A stretch of DNA of 64,000 nucleotides from the NCBI GenBank assembly GCA_963807235.1, contig CAWEBF010000006.1, positions 372,001-436,000 of the forward strand. The letters run 5' to 3'. The notes beneath the pieces are model-generated. The model was not told where the DNA came from. It saw only the letters and a list, made by a program, of their open reading frames with translations, and made no database searches. Made by a program: the position numbers and the translations under genes. This document shows, in pieces, positions 9,559-20,630 of this stretch. Origin of the DNA: CAWEBF01 sp963807235. Lineage in GTDB: Bacteria; Acidobacteriota; Vicinamibacteria; Vicinamibacterales; UBA2999. Position 1 is the first letter of the stretch, and each line of letters starts with the position of its first letter.

Positions 9559-11299
9559 CTATTTCTTGCGCAGCGCGCTTTGCGGGTTGAGCTTGCCGAT
9601 GCTGCCGCTCTCGGTGCCGCCGGCCGGGTCGATGACCGCGTTGATGAGCGTCGGCTTGCCGGAGTCCATCGCCGCGTCGACGGCGCGCTTCAGCTCGTCG
9701 GGCGTCGTCGCGTTCACGCCGACGCCGCCGAACGCCTCGATCATCCGGTCGTAGCGCGCGCCCTTGACGAAGACGGTGGTCGCCGGATCCGAGCCGGCGG
9801 TGTTGACCTCGGTTCCGCGATAGATGCCGTCGTTGTTGAAGACGACGACGCAGACCGGCAGGTTGTAGCGGCAGATGGTCTCGACTTCCATACCCGAGAA
9901 GCCGAAGGCGGAGTCGCCCTCGAGCGCGAGCACCGGCTTGCCGGTTTCGATCGCCGCGGCGATCGCGAAGCCCATGCCGATGCCCATGACACCCCAGGTG
10001 CCGACGTCGAGACGCTTGCGAGGCTGGTACATGTCGATTGCGCCGCGCGCCAGGTCGAGCGTGTTGGCGCCTTCGTTGACGAGAATCGCGTCGGGCCGCT
10101 CCTTGATGACGGTGCGCAAGGCGCCGAGCGCGCCGTGGAAGTCCATCGGCGACTTGGTGCTCATCAGCCGTGGCGCCATCTTCGCGATATTTTCCTCGCG
10201 CTTCGTCTTGACGGCGTTGATCCAATCGGCCGGCGGCGCGGGCCACTGGCCGCCCATGCCATCGAGCAGCGCGGCGACGCAGGAGCCGATGTCGCCTACC
10301 ACCGGGGCGGCGATCTCGACGTTCGAGTCCATCTCCTTCGGCTCGATGTCGATCTGGATGAATGTCTTCGGCGCGTCGCCCCACGTCTTGCCCTTGCCGT
10401 GCGACAGGAGCCAGTTGAGTCGGGCGCCGATCAGCATGACGACGTCTGAATCCTTCAGCACCGTCGAGCGTGCGGCGCCGGCGCACTGCGGATGCGTGTC
10501 GGGCAGAAGGCCCTTGGCCATGCTCATCGGCAGGAACGGCACGCCGCTCTTTTCGACAAGGCTGCGAATCTGGTCGTCGGCCTGCGCGTAGGCCGCGCCT
10601 TTTCCGAGAATGATCAGCGGACGCCTGGCGCCCTTCAGCACATCCAGCGCACGCGCGACGGCGTCCGGCGCGGGAGTCTGCGCCGGCGCCGGATCGATGA
10701 CCTTGACGAGAGACTTCGCGCCGGCCTCCGCGTCGATCGCCTGCGCGAACAGCTTGGCCGGCAGATCGAGATAGACGCCGCCCGGACGGCCGGACACCGC
10801 GGCGCGGATCGCGCGCGCCACACCGATGCCGATGTCCGCGGCATGCAGCACGCGGAACGCCGCCTTGCACAGCGGCTTGGCGATGGCCAGCTGGTCCATC
10901 TCTTCGTAGTCGCCCTGCTGCAAGTCCACGATCTCGCGCTCGGACGAGCCGCTGATCTGGATCATCGGAAAGCAGTTGGTCGTGGCGTTGGCCAGAGCCG
11001 TCAGACCGTTCAGGAAGCCGGGAGCCGACACCGTGAGGCATACGCCGGGACTTCTTCGTCAGGTAGCCGGCGATGGCCGCGGCGTTGCCGGCGTGCTGCT
11101 CGTGCCGGAACGAGATGACGCGAATGCCCGAGGCCTGTGCCAGACGGCCGAAGTCCGTGATCGGGATGCCGGGCACGCCATAGATCGTCTTGATGCCGTT
11201 CAGCTTGAGCGCCTCGATGACCAGGCGAAAGCCGTCGGTCAGCTTCCGCTCGGCATCGGCTGCGTTGGCTTCGGCGGTGGAGGCCGCGGTTTCTAGCAT
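9559..11299 (-). CDS. oxc: Oxalyl-CoA decarboxylase (frameshift near 11048)
   Basis: ThDP-dependent enzyme converting oxalyl-CoA to formyl-CoA and CO2. ATG at 11299 has a strong GGAGGAG. N-terminal 'IYGVPGIPITDFGR' contains the ThDP-activating loop and 'FRHEQHAGNAAAIAGYLTKK' holds the catalytic Glu region. One extra base near 11048 breaks the gene there; the other frame resumes 'SAPGFLNGLTALANATTNCF' and 'GSSEREIVDLQQGDYEEMDQ', characteristic of Oxc. The ThDP/Mg motif is 'GDSAFGFSGMEVETICRYN' through 'FNNDGIYRG'. About 580 residues, ending '..KLNPQSALRKK'. Sits between the antiporter and frc genes. Confidence 0.93.
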
Positions 11300-11387
11300 G
11301 GTCTCCTCCGGAGCAGTGGGTCTTGGACCGATCAGAATCGCATACCTGCGTCTATTTGGCGAGCACCGCGCCCGCCACAGCGCTCGG

Positions 11388-12665
11388 TCACTTTGCGATC
11401 GCGGGCGACGGTAATGGCGCGTACGCCATGGTCCGAATGCGCATCGGTTTCAGCACGGCCAGCGCCATCACGGCTGCGACGATGTTGAGGATCGCGGCTA
11501 CATAAAACACGGCGTGCCAACTGCCGGTCGCATTGGTCAACACGTTGGCCAGCGGGACCAACAAGGCTGCCGTGCCTTTCGCCGTGTACAGCATGCCGTA
11601 GTTTGCGGTCGCGAACTTGCGGCCGTAGATGTCGGTGCACGTCGCCGGGAACAACGAATAGATCTCGCCCCAGGCAAAGAACACCAGGCCTGACAAGATC
11701 ACGAACAAGAGCGGATTGTCCGCGAACACGAGCAGCGCATAGATGCCGACGCCTTCGATGAAGAAGGCGATGAACATCGTGTTTTCGCGACCGATTTGAT
11801 CCGACACCCATCCGAAGAACGGGCGGCACACGCCGTTCAGCACCCGGTCGATCGTCAAGGCAAATGTGAGCGCCGGCAGCGTCAGTCCGAGGATCGAGAC
11901 TGGGATGGTGCCGACGTTGAAGTCCGCGGCGATCGGCGCCAACTGTGCCACCGCCATCAGGCCGCCCGCTCCGACCATGACGAACATCGCATACATGACC
12001 CAGAACACTGGCGTCTTGAGAACCTCGGACGGCCTGTAGTCACGCTGTGTCTGCTGGACAGCCGGAGACGCAGGGGAGGCGACCTCCCCGGGCGCTGGCG
12101 CCCGCAGCAACAGCCCGACGAACACCACCACGATGCCCTGCCCGAGTCCGAACCACAGGAACGCGGATTCGTATCCGCTCGACTGGATCATGTTGGCGAT
12201 CGGAATCACGGTCAGTGCCGAGCCCGCGCCGAACCCCGCAGCCGTCAAGCCGGCGGCCAGGCCACGCCGATCGGGGAACCATTTCAGCGCGTTGCCGACC
12301 GCGCCACCGTAGATCACGCCGGCGCCGATGCCGCCGATCGCCGCGCCGACATACAACAGGAACAGCGAGTCGGCGATCGAGTTGATGACCCACGCGATCG
12401 CGACCAGGACGCCGCTGGCGCTGATCATGATGCGCGGACCGAATTTGTCGATCAGGTAGCCTTCGATCGGCACCAGCCAGGTCTCCGTCAGCACGAAAAT
12501 CGTGAAGGCGACTTGAATCGCCGCCCGGCCCCACTGATACTTCTCGTCAATCGGACCGACGAACAACGTCCAACCGTATTGCAGGTTGGCAATCATCACC
12601 ATGCAGATGATGCCGAAAGCCAGTTGGCCCCAACGTGTCGCGTCAGACGCGGGTGAATGAGTCAT
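11388..12665 (-). CDS. oxlT: Oxalate/formate antiporter-like MFS transporter
   Basis: About 425 residues with 12 predicted membrane helices, major facilitator superfamily. 'LQYGWTLFVGPIDEKYQW' and 'GVIYGGAVGNALKWFPDRRG' match the OxlT-type oxalate:formate exchangers. The second half keeps an Arg near 'RVLNGVCRPFFGW' and the Lys in 'LYTAKGTAA', at the places of the two substrate-binding basic residues of OxlT. Expected to bring in oxalate and release formate, generating a proton-motive force as oxalyl-CoA decarboxylation consumes protons. First gene of the oxalate operon, 88 nt before oxc. An upstream ATG at 12686 would add seven residues. Divergent from the kinase gene. Confidence 0.85.
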   Translation of the reverse strand: MTHSPASDATRWGQLAFGIICMVMIANLQYGWTLFVGPIDEKYQWGRAAIQVAFTIFVLTETWLVPIEGYLIDKFGPRIMISASGVLVAIAWVINSIADSLFLLYVGAAIGGIGAGVIYGGAVGNALKWFPDRRGLAAGLTAAGFGAGSALTVIPIANMIQSSGYESAFLWFGLGQGIVVVFVGLLLRAPAPGEVASPASPAVQQTQRDYRPSEVLKTPVFWVMYAMFVMVGAGGLMAVAQLAPIAADFNVGTIPVSILGLTLPALTFALTIDRVLNGVCRPFFGWVSDQIGRENTMFIAFFIEGVGIYALLVFADNPLLFVILSGLVFFAWGEIYSLFPATCTDIYGRKFATANYGMLYTAKGTAALLVPLANVLTNATGSWHAVFYVAAILNIVAAVMALAVLKPMRIRTMAYAPLPSPAIAK

Positions 12666-12780
12666 CGTTGCTGTCCAGATCTCCATCGGGCGGCCGGCGT
12701 CGTCGTCCCGCGGCAGCCTCCCCAGCGTGAGCGGACAATTCTTGCCGAAATCAGGCGCGGAGTCGACCGGGTCGAGGGCC

Positions 12781-12807
12781 TTGCCAGCGCGGGCCGCATG
12801 CGATAAT
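12781..12807 (+). promoter_or_regulatory. Possible sigma-70-type promoter of the kinase gene
   Basis: TTGCCA at 12781, 15 nt, then TGC-GATAAT (extended -10) ending at 12807, about 20 nt before the kinase ATG at 12828. The spacer is shorter than the 17-nt optimum, but the TGn extension compensates. Visual call only. Confidence 0.35.
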
Positions 12808-12827
12808 CACCGCTTTCCCGGCCCCTG

Positions 12828-15800
12828 ATGTCTCATCCCGACCAATCGCCCCCGCCCCAGCCAGGCAGTGACGCCGTGCGGCCACCGGCCGCTCGAAACA
12901 CGACCTTCGCTGAGGGCGACCTGGTCTCGGGGAGGTTCCGCGTAGTCCGGTTCATCGCCCGAGGAGGCATGGGCGAGGTCTACGAAGCCGAGGATCTCGA
13001 GCTCGGTGAGCGGATCGCGATCAAGACGATTCGCGAAGATATCGCCGCCGACGAGCGCGTGAACCAGCGCTTCCGCCGCGAGGTGCAGCTGGCGCGCAAG
13101 ATCACGCACCCGAACATCTGCCGGATCTTCGACCTGTTCCAGCACCAGTTCGCTGGACCCCGCGATGGCACACCGCCGGTGCTGTTCGTCACCATGGAGC
13201 TGCTGAGCGGCGAGACCCTGGCGCAGCGCCTCAAACGCGAAGGGCCGATGACGGCGGAGCAGGCGCGGCCGATCGTCGCGCAGATGGCGGCGGCGCTCTC
13301 GGCGGCGCACGCGGCCGACATCGTGCACCGCGACTTCAAGAGCAGCAACGTCGTGCTGCTGCCGCAGGCGCGCGACTGGGACCCGCCGCGCGCGGTGGTG
13401 ACCGACTTCGGCCTCGCCTACAGCGTCAGCGATTCGACCAAAGGTGTCACGCTGTCGGGATCCGGGGATCTGCTGGGCACGCCGGACTACATGGCGCCGG
13501 AGCAGGTGGAGGGTGCGGCCGTCACGCCGGCCACCGACGTGTACGCGCTGGGCATCGTGCTGTACGAAATGGTGACCGGCGTGCGCCCGTTCGTCGGCGA
13601 CACGCCGATTGCGTCGGCCTTGCGCCGCGTGGCGGGCCCGCCCGCCAAGCCGCCGCGGGAGCTGGCGCCCAACCTCCCGCCGGCATGGGACGCCGCCATC
13701 ATGACCTGCCTGGCGCGGCTGCCGTCCCGCCGTTTCCCCGACGCCAGCTTCGTGCTGCAGGCGCTCGCTCCCGGAGGGTCTCACATCGGCCCGTCCACTG
13801 AGATCCCGCTTCGGCTGGTGGTTGCGGCGCTGCTGGTGCTCGCCCTCGCCGGCGCGGGAATCGCCTGGCGCGCGTGGAACCCGGCCACGGCGCCTGCGTC
13901 CGTGGATGGCGCGCCCGACCCGGACGCCGGGCCGGTGAAAGGCTTCGCCAGCCGTCCCGCCATCGCCGTGCTCGGGTTCCGCAACCTCGCCAACCGGGCG
14001 GACGCGGAGTGGCTCGCAACAGCGCTTTCCGAAATGGTGACGACCGAACTGGGCGCCGGCGAGGCCGTCCGCACCGTGCCAGGCGAGAACGTGGACCGCA
14101 TGAAGATCGAGTTGGCCCTCGCCAACACCGATGCGTACGCGCCGGAAACGCTGGCTCGCATTCGCGGGAATCTTGGCACCGACCTCGTGGTCTTCGGGTC
14201 CTACGTGACGGTGGGCGAAGGCGACGCGGCGTCGCTGCGCGTCGACATCCGCCTCCAGGACTCGCGCGACGGGCAGATGCTCGCGGCCGTGAGCGAAAGC
14301 GGCCGCGCCGCGGAGCTGCTGGACCTGGTGTCGCGGGCGGGAGTCCGGCTGCGGGAACGCCTCGGCGTCAAGGTCGACGCGGTCCCGGCCGTGCTGGAGT
14401 CGGTGCGTGCGTCCCAGCCGGCCTCGTCCGACGCCAGGCGGCTGTATGCCGAGGGACTCGCGCGGCTCCGGCGGTTCGACGCGCTGGGCGCGCGCGGCCT
14501 GCTGGAGCGCGCCGTCCAGGCCGACGCAAGGTTTCCGCTCGCGCACGCGGCGCTGGCCCGTACCTGGTCCAGCCTTGGCTACGATGCCCGCGCGCGGGAA
14601 GCCGCCGCGCGGGCCTTCGAGCTGTCCGTCCGGCCTGGCCCGGGCCGATCGGCTGCAGGTGGAAGGCACGTATCGCGAGATGGACAGCGCCTGGCCCGAG
14701 GCGATCGAGATCTGGCGGACGCTCGCCAACTTCTTCCCGGACGATATCGAGCACACGCTCCGCCTGGCCGAGGCGCAGATCGCGGCGGGAGTCCCCCGCG
14801 ACGGCCTGGCCACGATCGAGGGGTTCCGGTCCCGCTACCCGTCGATCAAGGATCCGCGTCTCGAGCTGGCCGAAGCGGGCGCGGCCGACACGCTCTCCGA
14901 CTTCAAGAAGATGGAGTCTGCCGCCGGCGCGGCGGCAGCGGCGGCCGAGCGCCAGGGTGCCACGCTGGTCGTCGCCTCGGCGCGCCTGCGGCACGGCTCC
15001 GCCGTGCTGCGTCAGGGTCGTCGGGACGAAGCGACTCGGGACTTCGAGAACGCCAAGGCGCTCTACGAAGCGGCCGGCGACAGGGCCGGCGTGGCGCGAG
15101 CGCTCAACAACCTCGCCTCCGCGATCTCCGACGGGCCGGACACCCGGCGGACCAAGGCCTTGTACGAGGAGGGGCTCGCGATTGCGCGCGCGGTCGGGGA
15201 GCAGGACCTGGTGGCGCGTTTCCTGAGCAATCTGGCGATCCAGGAGCGCCGCGCCGGCAACCTGCAGATGTCGCTGCGGATGAACCAGGAGTCGCTGGCG
15301 ATCCGGCGGGAGCTTGGCGATCGGACCAACGCCGCGGTGTCGCTGAACAACATCGGGAACGTGCTGCTGGACATGGGCAACCTGAAGGCCGCCTCCGAGC
15401 ACTACGCGCAGTCGGCCTCGCTGACGCGCGAGATCGGCGATCGGCGGGGTCTGGCGCGGGCCTTGTTCAACGAGGCCGAATCGCAGCGGCTTCAAGGCAA
15501 CCTGGCTCGCGCCCGTTCAACGGGCGCCGAGGCGCTCGAGATTCGGCGGGGCATCGACGATCCAGCCGGCGTCGCCACGTCGCTGTTTGGCGTCGGGCTC
15601 GTCGCCGCGCAGCAAGGCGACCTGGCGGCTGGCGCGCGCCTGCTGAACGAAGGTCTCGAGATGGACCGCAAGTTGAACCGGCGACGGCCGATGGCCTACG
15701 GGCTCTACTTTCTGGGCGAGATTGCGCTCGTGCAGGGGGATCTCGCGCTGGCGAGGAAGCGCCACCAGGAAGCCCTGGACATGCGCACGGCGCTCGGAGA

Positions 15801-16293
15801 GAAGGGGACGGCGGCTGAAAGCCGCGCCGCACTGGCGGCGTTGTCGCTCGAGGAGGGGCAGCCGGCGGCGGCCGAAGCCGTGGCTCGCGAGGCGGTGACG
15901 GTGTTCGAGAGCCAGATGGCCAACGACAACGAGGCGAACGCGCGCGCCGTCGTGGCCCTGGCGATGGCGGCGCAGGGCCGGCAGGCCGCGGCCCTTCGCG
16001 AGGCATCGCGCGCCCGCGCGTTGGTGAAGGACTCCCAGAACGCGATGGCGCGGCTGCCGGTGATGATCGCGGCGGCCCGGGTGGAGGCCGTGGGAGCCCC
16101 CCGCGACGCGTTGCGCGCGCTGAGCGCCGCCCGGCAGGAGGCCGAGAAGCTGGGGATCCCGCGCTACGCGCTCGAGGCCCGGCGGGCGCTGGCCGAAGTC
16201 GAGCGGCGCACGTCCGCCGGCTCGTCTGCAGCGACGCTCGCGTCGCTGCGCGCCGACGCCGCCGGGCGCGGGTTCAACCTGTTTGCGAGGTGA
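12828..16293 (+). CDS. Membrane Ser/Thr protein kinase with TolB/FlgO-like and TPR domains (frameshift near 14640)
   Basis: Hanks-type kinase at residues 30-300: 'IARGGMGEVYEAEDLELGE' (P-loop with Ala replacing the first Gly), Lys in 'IAIKTI', catalytic loop HRDFKSSN, DFG in 'VTDFGLAY', 'YMAPEQVEG'. One transmembrane helix at about 325-345. Then 'RPAIAVLGFRNLANRADAEW' and 'SEMVTTELGAGEAVRTVPGE', like the TolB-N/FlgO-type module common behind acidobacterial kinases, followed by about 600 residues of TPRs ('ALNNLASAISDGP', 'AVSLNNIGNVLLDMGNLKAA'). A base is out of phase near 14640. About 1155 residues in all. The cytosolic kinase is presumably coupled to a periplasmic sensing/scaffold part; partner and signal are unknown. 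Confidence 0.9.
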
Positions 16294-16310
16294 AAACGAA
16301 ACAAGGACGT

Positions 16311-16331
16311 GGTGGCGGCTTATCCGCCACC
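16311..16331. terminator. Stem-loop between convergent genes
   Basis: GGTGGCGG (16311-16318), 5-nt loop, CCGCCACC (16324-16331): a perfect 8-bp stem between the kinase stop and the PEP-CTERM stop. There is no U-run, so any terminator activity would be weak or bidirectional. Confidence 0.45.
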
Positions 16332-16368
16332 GCGTCATTGAACGATGTGTCGCGCGTCAGTGACTCGG

Positions 16369-16918
16369 CTACTTGCGGAACCGGCGGCGCAGCGCGGTCG
16401 CACCCAGGGCCGACCCGAAGAGGAGCAGGCTCATCGGTTCGGGCACCGCTCGGGTGTTGATGGTCAACGTCGGCGTCCCCAACCGAATGAAGTTCTCACT
16501 CGTCATGATGAGCTGCAGGCCCACGCTTCCAGTCGCCAACGTCGGGAACGTCGAGGCGTTGAGGGCGAAGTTGAATGGACGGAACGCTGCACCGGCCTGC
16601 CAGCAATTGGCCGCAAACGGGACGCAGGCGGTGATCGTCTGCCCGCCGATGACGGCGTCGAAGCCGGCCTGGACTATCGTTAACGGCTGCCGTACCGTAA
16701 GTGCCCGAGAAGGACGCCGAGACGATGACGTCTCCAAACGGCACGACGAAGTTGAACGTGTCCACCACACCCAGGTTGATGGGGAACGCCGAACCCGCCC
16801 CGTGGAAGGGACCGTTGTAATCAGCAAGGGAAACGACAATGACAGCCGCGTTCGCCTTTGACGGAACAACGAAAGCGAGGAGCAGGAAAAGGAAAACACC
16901 AAGCGAGCGCAGCCGCAT
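16369..16918 (-). CDS. Secreted PEP-CTERM protein (frameshift near 16680)
   Basis: Start ATG 16918 is preceded by AAGGGGTG. Signal peptide of about 24 residues ('FLFLLLAFVVPSKANA'). The mature part is a small beta-rich domain of unknown function ('GSAFPINLGVVDTFNFVVPF', 'ACVPFAANCWQAGAAF'). The end is a classic PEP-CTERM sorting signal: VPEP, a hydrophobic stretch 'MSLLLFGSALGATALRRR', then basic residues, recognised by exosortase/EpsH. The frame changes once near 16680, between 'GTYGTAAVN' and 'IVQAGFDAVIGG'. About 183 residues. No exosortase in the window. Likely surface- or matrix-delivered; convergent with the kinase and divergent from the SYLF gene. Confidence 0.8.
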
Positions 16919-17088
16919 ATTCACCCCTTTCAGGTGGAAACAAGCTTTAGATGCACATGCGGTGCCAAACTGTCGAGCTTTGTGAACGGGCGTGAATCCA
17001 ACCCGCTTCGCCAAAAGGTATCGAATGCGGCGATAAGAGTGCGTTGGAAGGAAGGCTACCGAACCTTTTCATGGGGCATGATCACGCC

Positions 17089-17781
17089 ATGGCCACGTCG
17101 CTCCGATTGCTCATCGCCGTCGTCTTGTTGCTGATCTCCGCATCGCTCACAGCCCAATCCCCGAGCGCTTCAGAAGAAGCGGCTCGCCTTGGGGAGGCGG
17201 TGACGATCATGAACGACGTGATGAAGGGCGGCGATACGGCCATTCCCGAGTCCATCCTGAGGCGAGCCGAGGGTATCGCCATCTTCCCGAGCACCGTGAA
17301 GGCGGGCTTCATCTTCGGCGGCCAGCGCGGGCGCGGCGTCCTGAGCGGGCGGACGGAGACTGGCTGGTCGCCGCCCACCTTCATGACGCTGACCGGCGGA
17401 AGCTTCGGCCTGCAGGCCGGGGGTCAGGCCACCGACATCGTGTTCGTGATCATGAACCGGCGCGGACTGGAGAACTTCATCCGCAACCAGTTCAAGTTCG
17501 GCGCCGACGCGTCGGCCGCGGCGGGGCCGGTGGGGCGTGACGTCCAGGCCGGCACCGATCTGCAGATGCGCGCGGAGATCTTGAGCTATTCACGCGCGCG
17601 AGGTCTGTTTGCCGGTGTGACCGTGAACGGCAGCACCGTTCGCACCGACGTGGACGCGAACTACCGCTTCTACGACACGCGGTTCAACAGCACGCAGATC
17701 GTCGTGGGTGGGCTGGCCGGCACGCCTGCCTCCGTGCAGGAGTGGCGGGACACGCTAACCAAGTACGCGCCGGCTCGATAG
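17089..17781 (+). CDS. SYLF/Ysc84-domain lipid-binding protein, exported
   Basis: 230 residues with an N-terminal signal peptide ('LIAVVLLLISASLTAQ'). The remainder is a SYLF (DUF500/Ysc84) domain: 'ILRRAEGIAIFPSTVKAGFIFGG' near the front, 'GRGVLSGR', 'FGLQAGGQATDIVFVIMN', 'GRDVQAGTDLQM', 'ILSYSRARGLFAGVTVNGS'. The eukaryotic domain binds phosphoinositides; bacterial members are periplasmic or outer-membrane associated and of unsettled function. ATG 17071 would add six residues before the signal peptide; 17089 is preferred because it gives a normal n-region. Confidence 0.9.
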   Translation: MATSLRLLIAVVLLLISASLTAQSPSASEEAARLGEAVTIMNDVMKGGDTAIPESILRRAEGIAIFPSTVKAGFIFGGQRGRGVLSGRTETGWSPPTFMTLTGGSFGLQAGGQATDIVFVIMNRRGLENFIRNQFKFGADASAAAGPVGRDVQAGTDLQMRAEILSYSRARGLFAGVTVNGSTVRTDVDANYRFYDTRFNSTQIVVGGLAGTPASVQEWRDTLTKYAPAR

Positions 17782-17793
17782 ACGACCGGCGCC

Positions 17794-19173
17794 TCAAGGC
17801 TCCAGGCTCCGGGCTCCAGGCCCCGGACCTGCAGTTTGTGAATTGTGAATTGTGACTTGTGAATTTCGAGCGCCAATGGGGAGACGCAGCGCTGCTCGTG
17901 CCCCTGTCCGGCCCTCTCGATTGGCGAGAGTCAACGACCCCTCGTGTCCCTCGGCGATCTGCCGGCTGAGGGCCAGGCCGATGCCGGAGCCACCGGGCTT
18001 GGTCGTGAAGAGGGGGACGAAGAGGTTTCCGGTGTTCTGCACGCCGGGGCCCTCGTCCTCGACGAACACCTCCAGCGCGTGGTCGCCGGACGTCCAGCCG
18101 ATCGTGACGCGGCCGCCCGTTTCCAGCGTCGCGTCCACGGCGTTGCGCACCAGGTTGATCAGCAGCTGTTCCAGCTGATCGGCGTCGGCATCGACCGTGG
18201 CATCCGGGCCGGGCGCCACCTGCACCGGCAGGCGCGTCTCGATGCCGGCGACCTGATGCACCAGCGGGCCGATCGCCACGGGCCGGCGCGACGGCGGCGG
18301 CAGCTTGGCCAGCCGCGCATACGCGGTCGTGAAGCGGCTGAGCGCATCGGCGCGCGCGGCGATGATGCCGAGGCCGTGCTGCATGTCGTCGCGCCAGTCG
18401 TCGGGCGGCGGGGTACGGCCGAGCAGCGACTCCAGGCTCCCGGCGATCGACTTGATGGGCGCCAGCGAGTTGTTCAGCTCGTGACCGATGACGCGAATCA
18501 GCCGCCGCCACGCCTGGCGTTCCTGCTCGCGCAGCGGTTGGCTGAGATCGGAGAGTACCAGCAGGTCGTGCGGAGCGCCGCCCTGCCAGAAGCGCGCGCG
18601 GCGGATCTCCCAGCGCCCCGACGCGCCGGCGAACGTCAGGTCCTGGAGCGGCGACGCTGCCGAGAGCGCCGCCACCAGCCCCAGGTCCTGCGCGGTCTGG
18701 CCGAGCAGCGCCGGCGCAGCGCGTCCCAGCAGGCGCTCCCCGTAGCGGTTCGCCAGCACCAGCCGGTGCGACTCGTCGAAGGCGAAGATGGCCACGTCGA
18801 TCTCGGCCATCACCGAGCGCAGCAGCGCCGTGGCCTCCTGCGCGCCCAAACGCTGGAAGCGCAGCGTGTCCGCGAGCGTGTTGATTTCCATCATCACGTG
18901 ACCCAGCGCGTCGTGCGACACGCCGCTGCGCGCGCGGATGGAGAAGTCCCCTTCGCGCAGGGCGGCGAGGAGATTGGCCACCGTCTGCAGGGGGCGGATC
19001 AGCTGATCGCGCGCCAGCACGGAGAGACCCACCCACACAGCCAGCACCGCCACGATGGCCGCGATCCGGATGAATCCAGGGAGCGGCGCACGCCACAGGA
19101 CCACGGCGGCGATGACCACCGCAGGCAGGCCGGCGGCCATGAAGAGCGCCGTGACGCGTTGATCGTGCGTCAT
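17794..19173 (-). CDS. NtrY-like membrane histidine kinase with a repeat-encoded tail
   Basis: 459 residues. Two membrane helices at about 8-26 and 32-52, HAMP ('RDQLIRPLQTVANLLAALRE'), a PAS-like region ('DVAIFAFDESHRLVLANRYG'), then the transmitter: H-box 'RLIRVIGHELNNSLAPIKSI' (phospho-His), N-box 'LINLVRNAVDA', G1 'VEDEGPGVQN', G2 'GGSGIGLALSRQIAEGH'. Autophosphorylates and passes phosphate to the response regulator encoded 52 nt upstream (19226-20599). The last 25 residues ('NSQVTIHNSQTAGPG...') are encoded by heptamer repeats and are unlikely to be part of the fold. The gene is bracketed by a perfect 26-bp inverted repeat. Confidence 0.92.
   Translation of the reverse strand: MTHDQRVTALFMAAGLPAVVIAAVVLWRAPLPGFIRIAAIVAVLAVWVGLSVLARDQLIRPLQTVANLLAALREGDFSIRARSGVSHDALGHVMMEINTLADTLRFQRLGAQEATALLRSVMAEIDVAIFAFDESHRLVLANRYGERLLGRAAPALLGQTAQDLGLVAALSAASPLQDLTFAGASGRWEIRRARFWQGGAPHDLLVLSDLSQPLREQERQAWRRLIRVIGHELNNSLAPIKSIAGSLESLLGRTPPPDDWRDDMQHGLGIIAARADALSRFTTAYARLAKLPPPSRRPVAIGPLVHQVAGIETRLPVQVAPGPDATVDADADQLEQLLINLVRNAVDATLETGGRVTIGWTSGDHALEVFVEDEGPGVQNTGNLFVPLFTTKPGGSGIGLALSRQIAEGHEGSLTLANREGRTGARAALRLPIGARNSQVTIHNSQTAGPGPGARSLEP
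17796..17863. repeat. Two heptamer arrays; includes left arm of a 26-bp inverted repeat
   Basis: 17796-17823: four units of the (A/C)RGGCYC type. 17836-17863: four units of TTGTGAA/C. The stretch 17829-17854 is the exact reverse complement of 19191-19216 at the other side of the histidine kinase. Both arrays lie inside the 3' end of the kinase frame. Confidence 0.85.
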
Positions 19174-19180
19174 CGCGTCA

Positions 19181-19225
19181 ATTCACAATGCACAATTCAC
19201 AATTCACAAACTGCAGAACTACCAA

Positions 19226-19245
<20 letters not shown>
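19181..19245. repeat. Two heptamer arrays; includes right arm of the 26-bp inverted repeat
   Basis: 19181-19208: four units of ATTCACA (one ATGCACA). 19218-19245: four units of ACTACCA (last ACTACAA). The second array contains the stop codon of the response regulator and encodes its last residues (VVVGSW). The right arm of the inverted repeat is 19191-19216. Confidence 0.85.
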
Positions 19246-20599
<1,354 letters not shown>

Positions 20600-20630
20600 G
20601 GCTGGAGGGTAACCCGGCTTTGACAGCGGT

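Noticed and set aside
12807..14813. Open frame of about 670 codons opposite the kinase
   Set aside because: Same reason; the kinase motifs lie on the plus strand.
17829..19216. 26-bp inverted repeat as insertion-sequence ends
   Set aside because: The interior encodes only a histidine kinase that belongs to the operon; there is no transposase or target duplication, and the arms are made of heptamers found elsewhere in the window.
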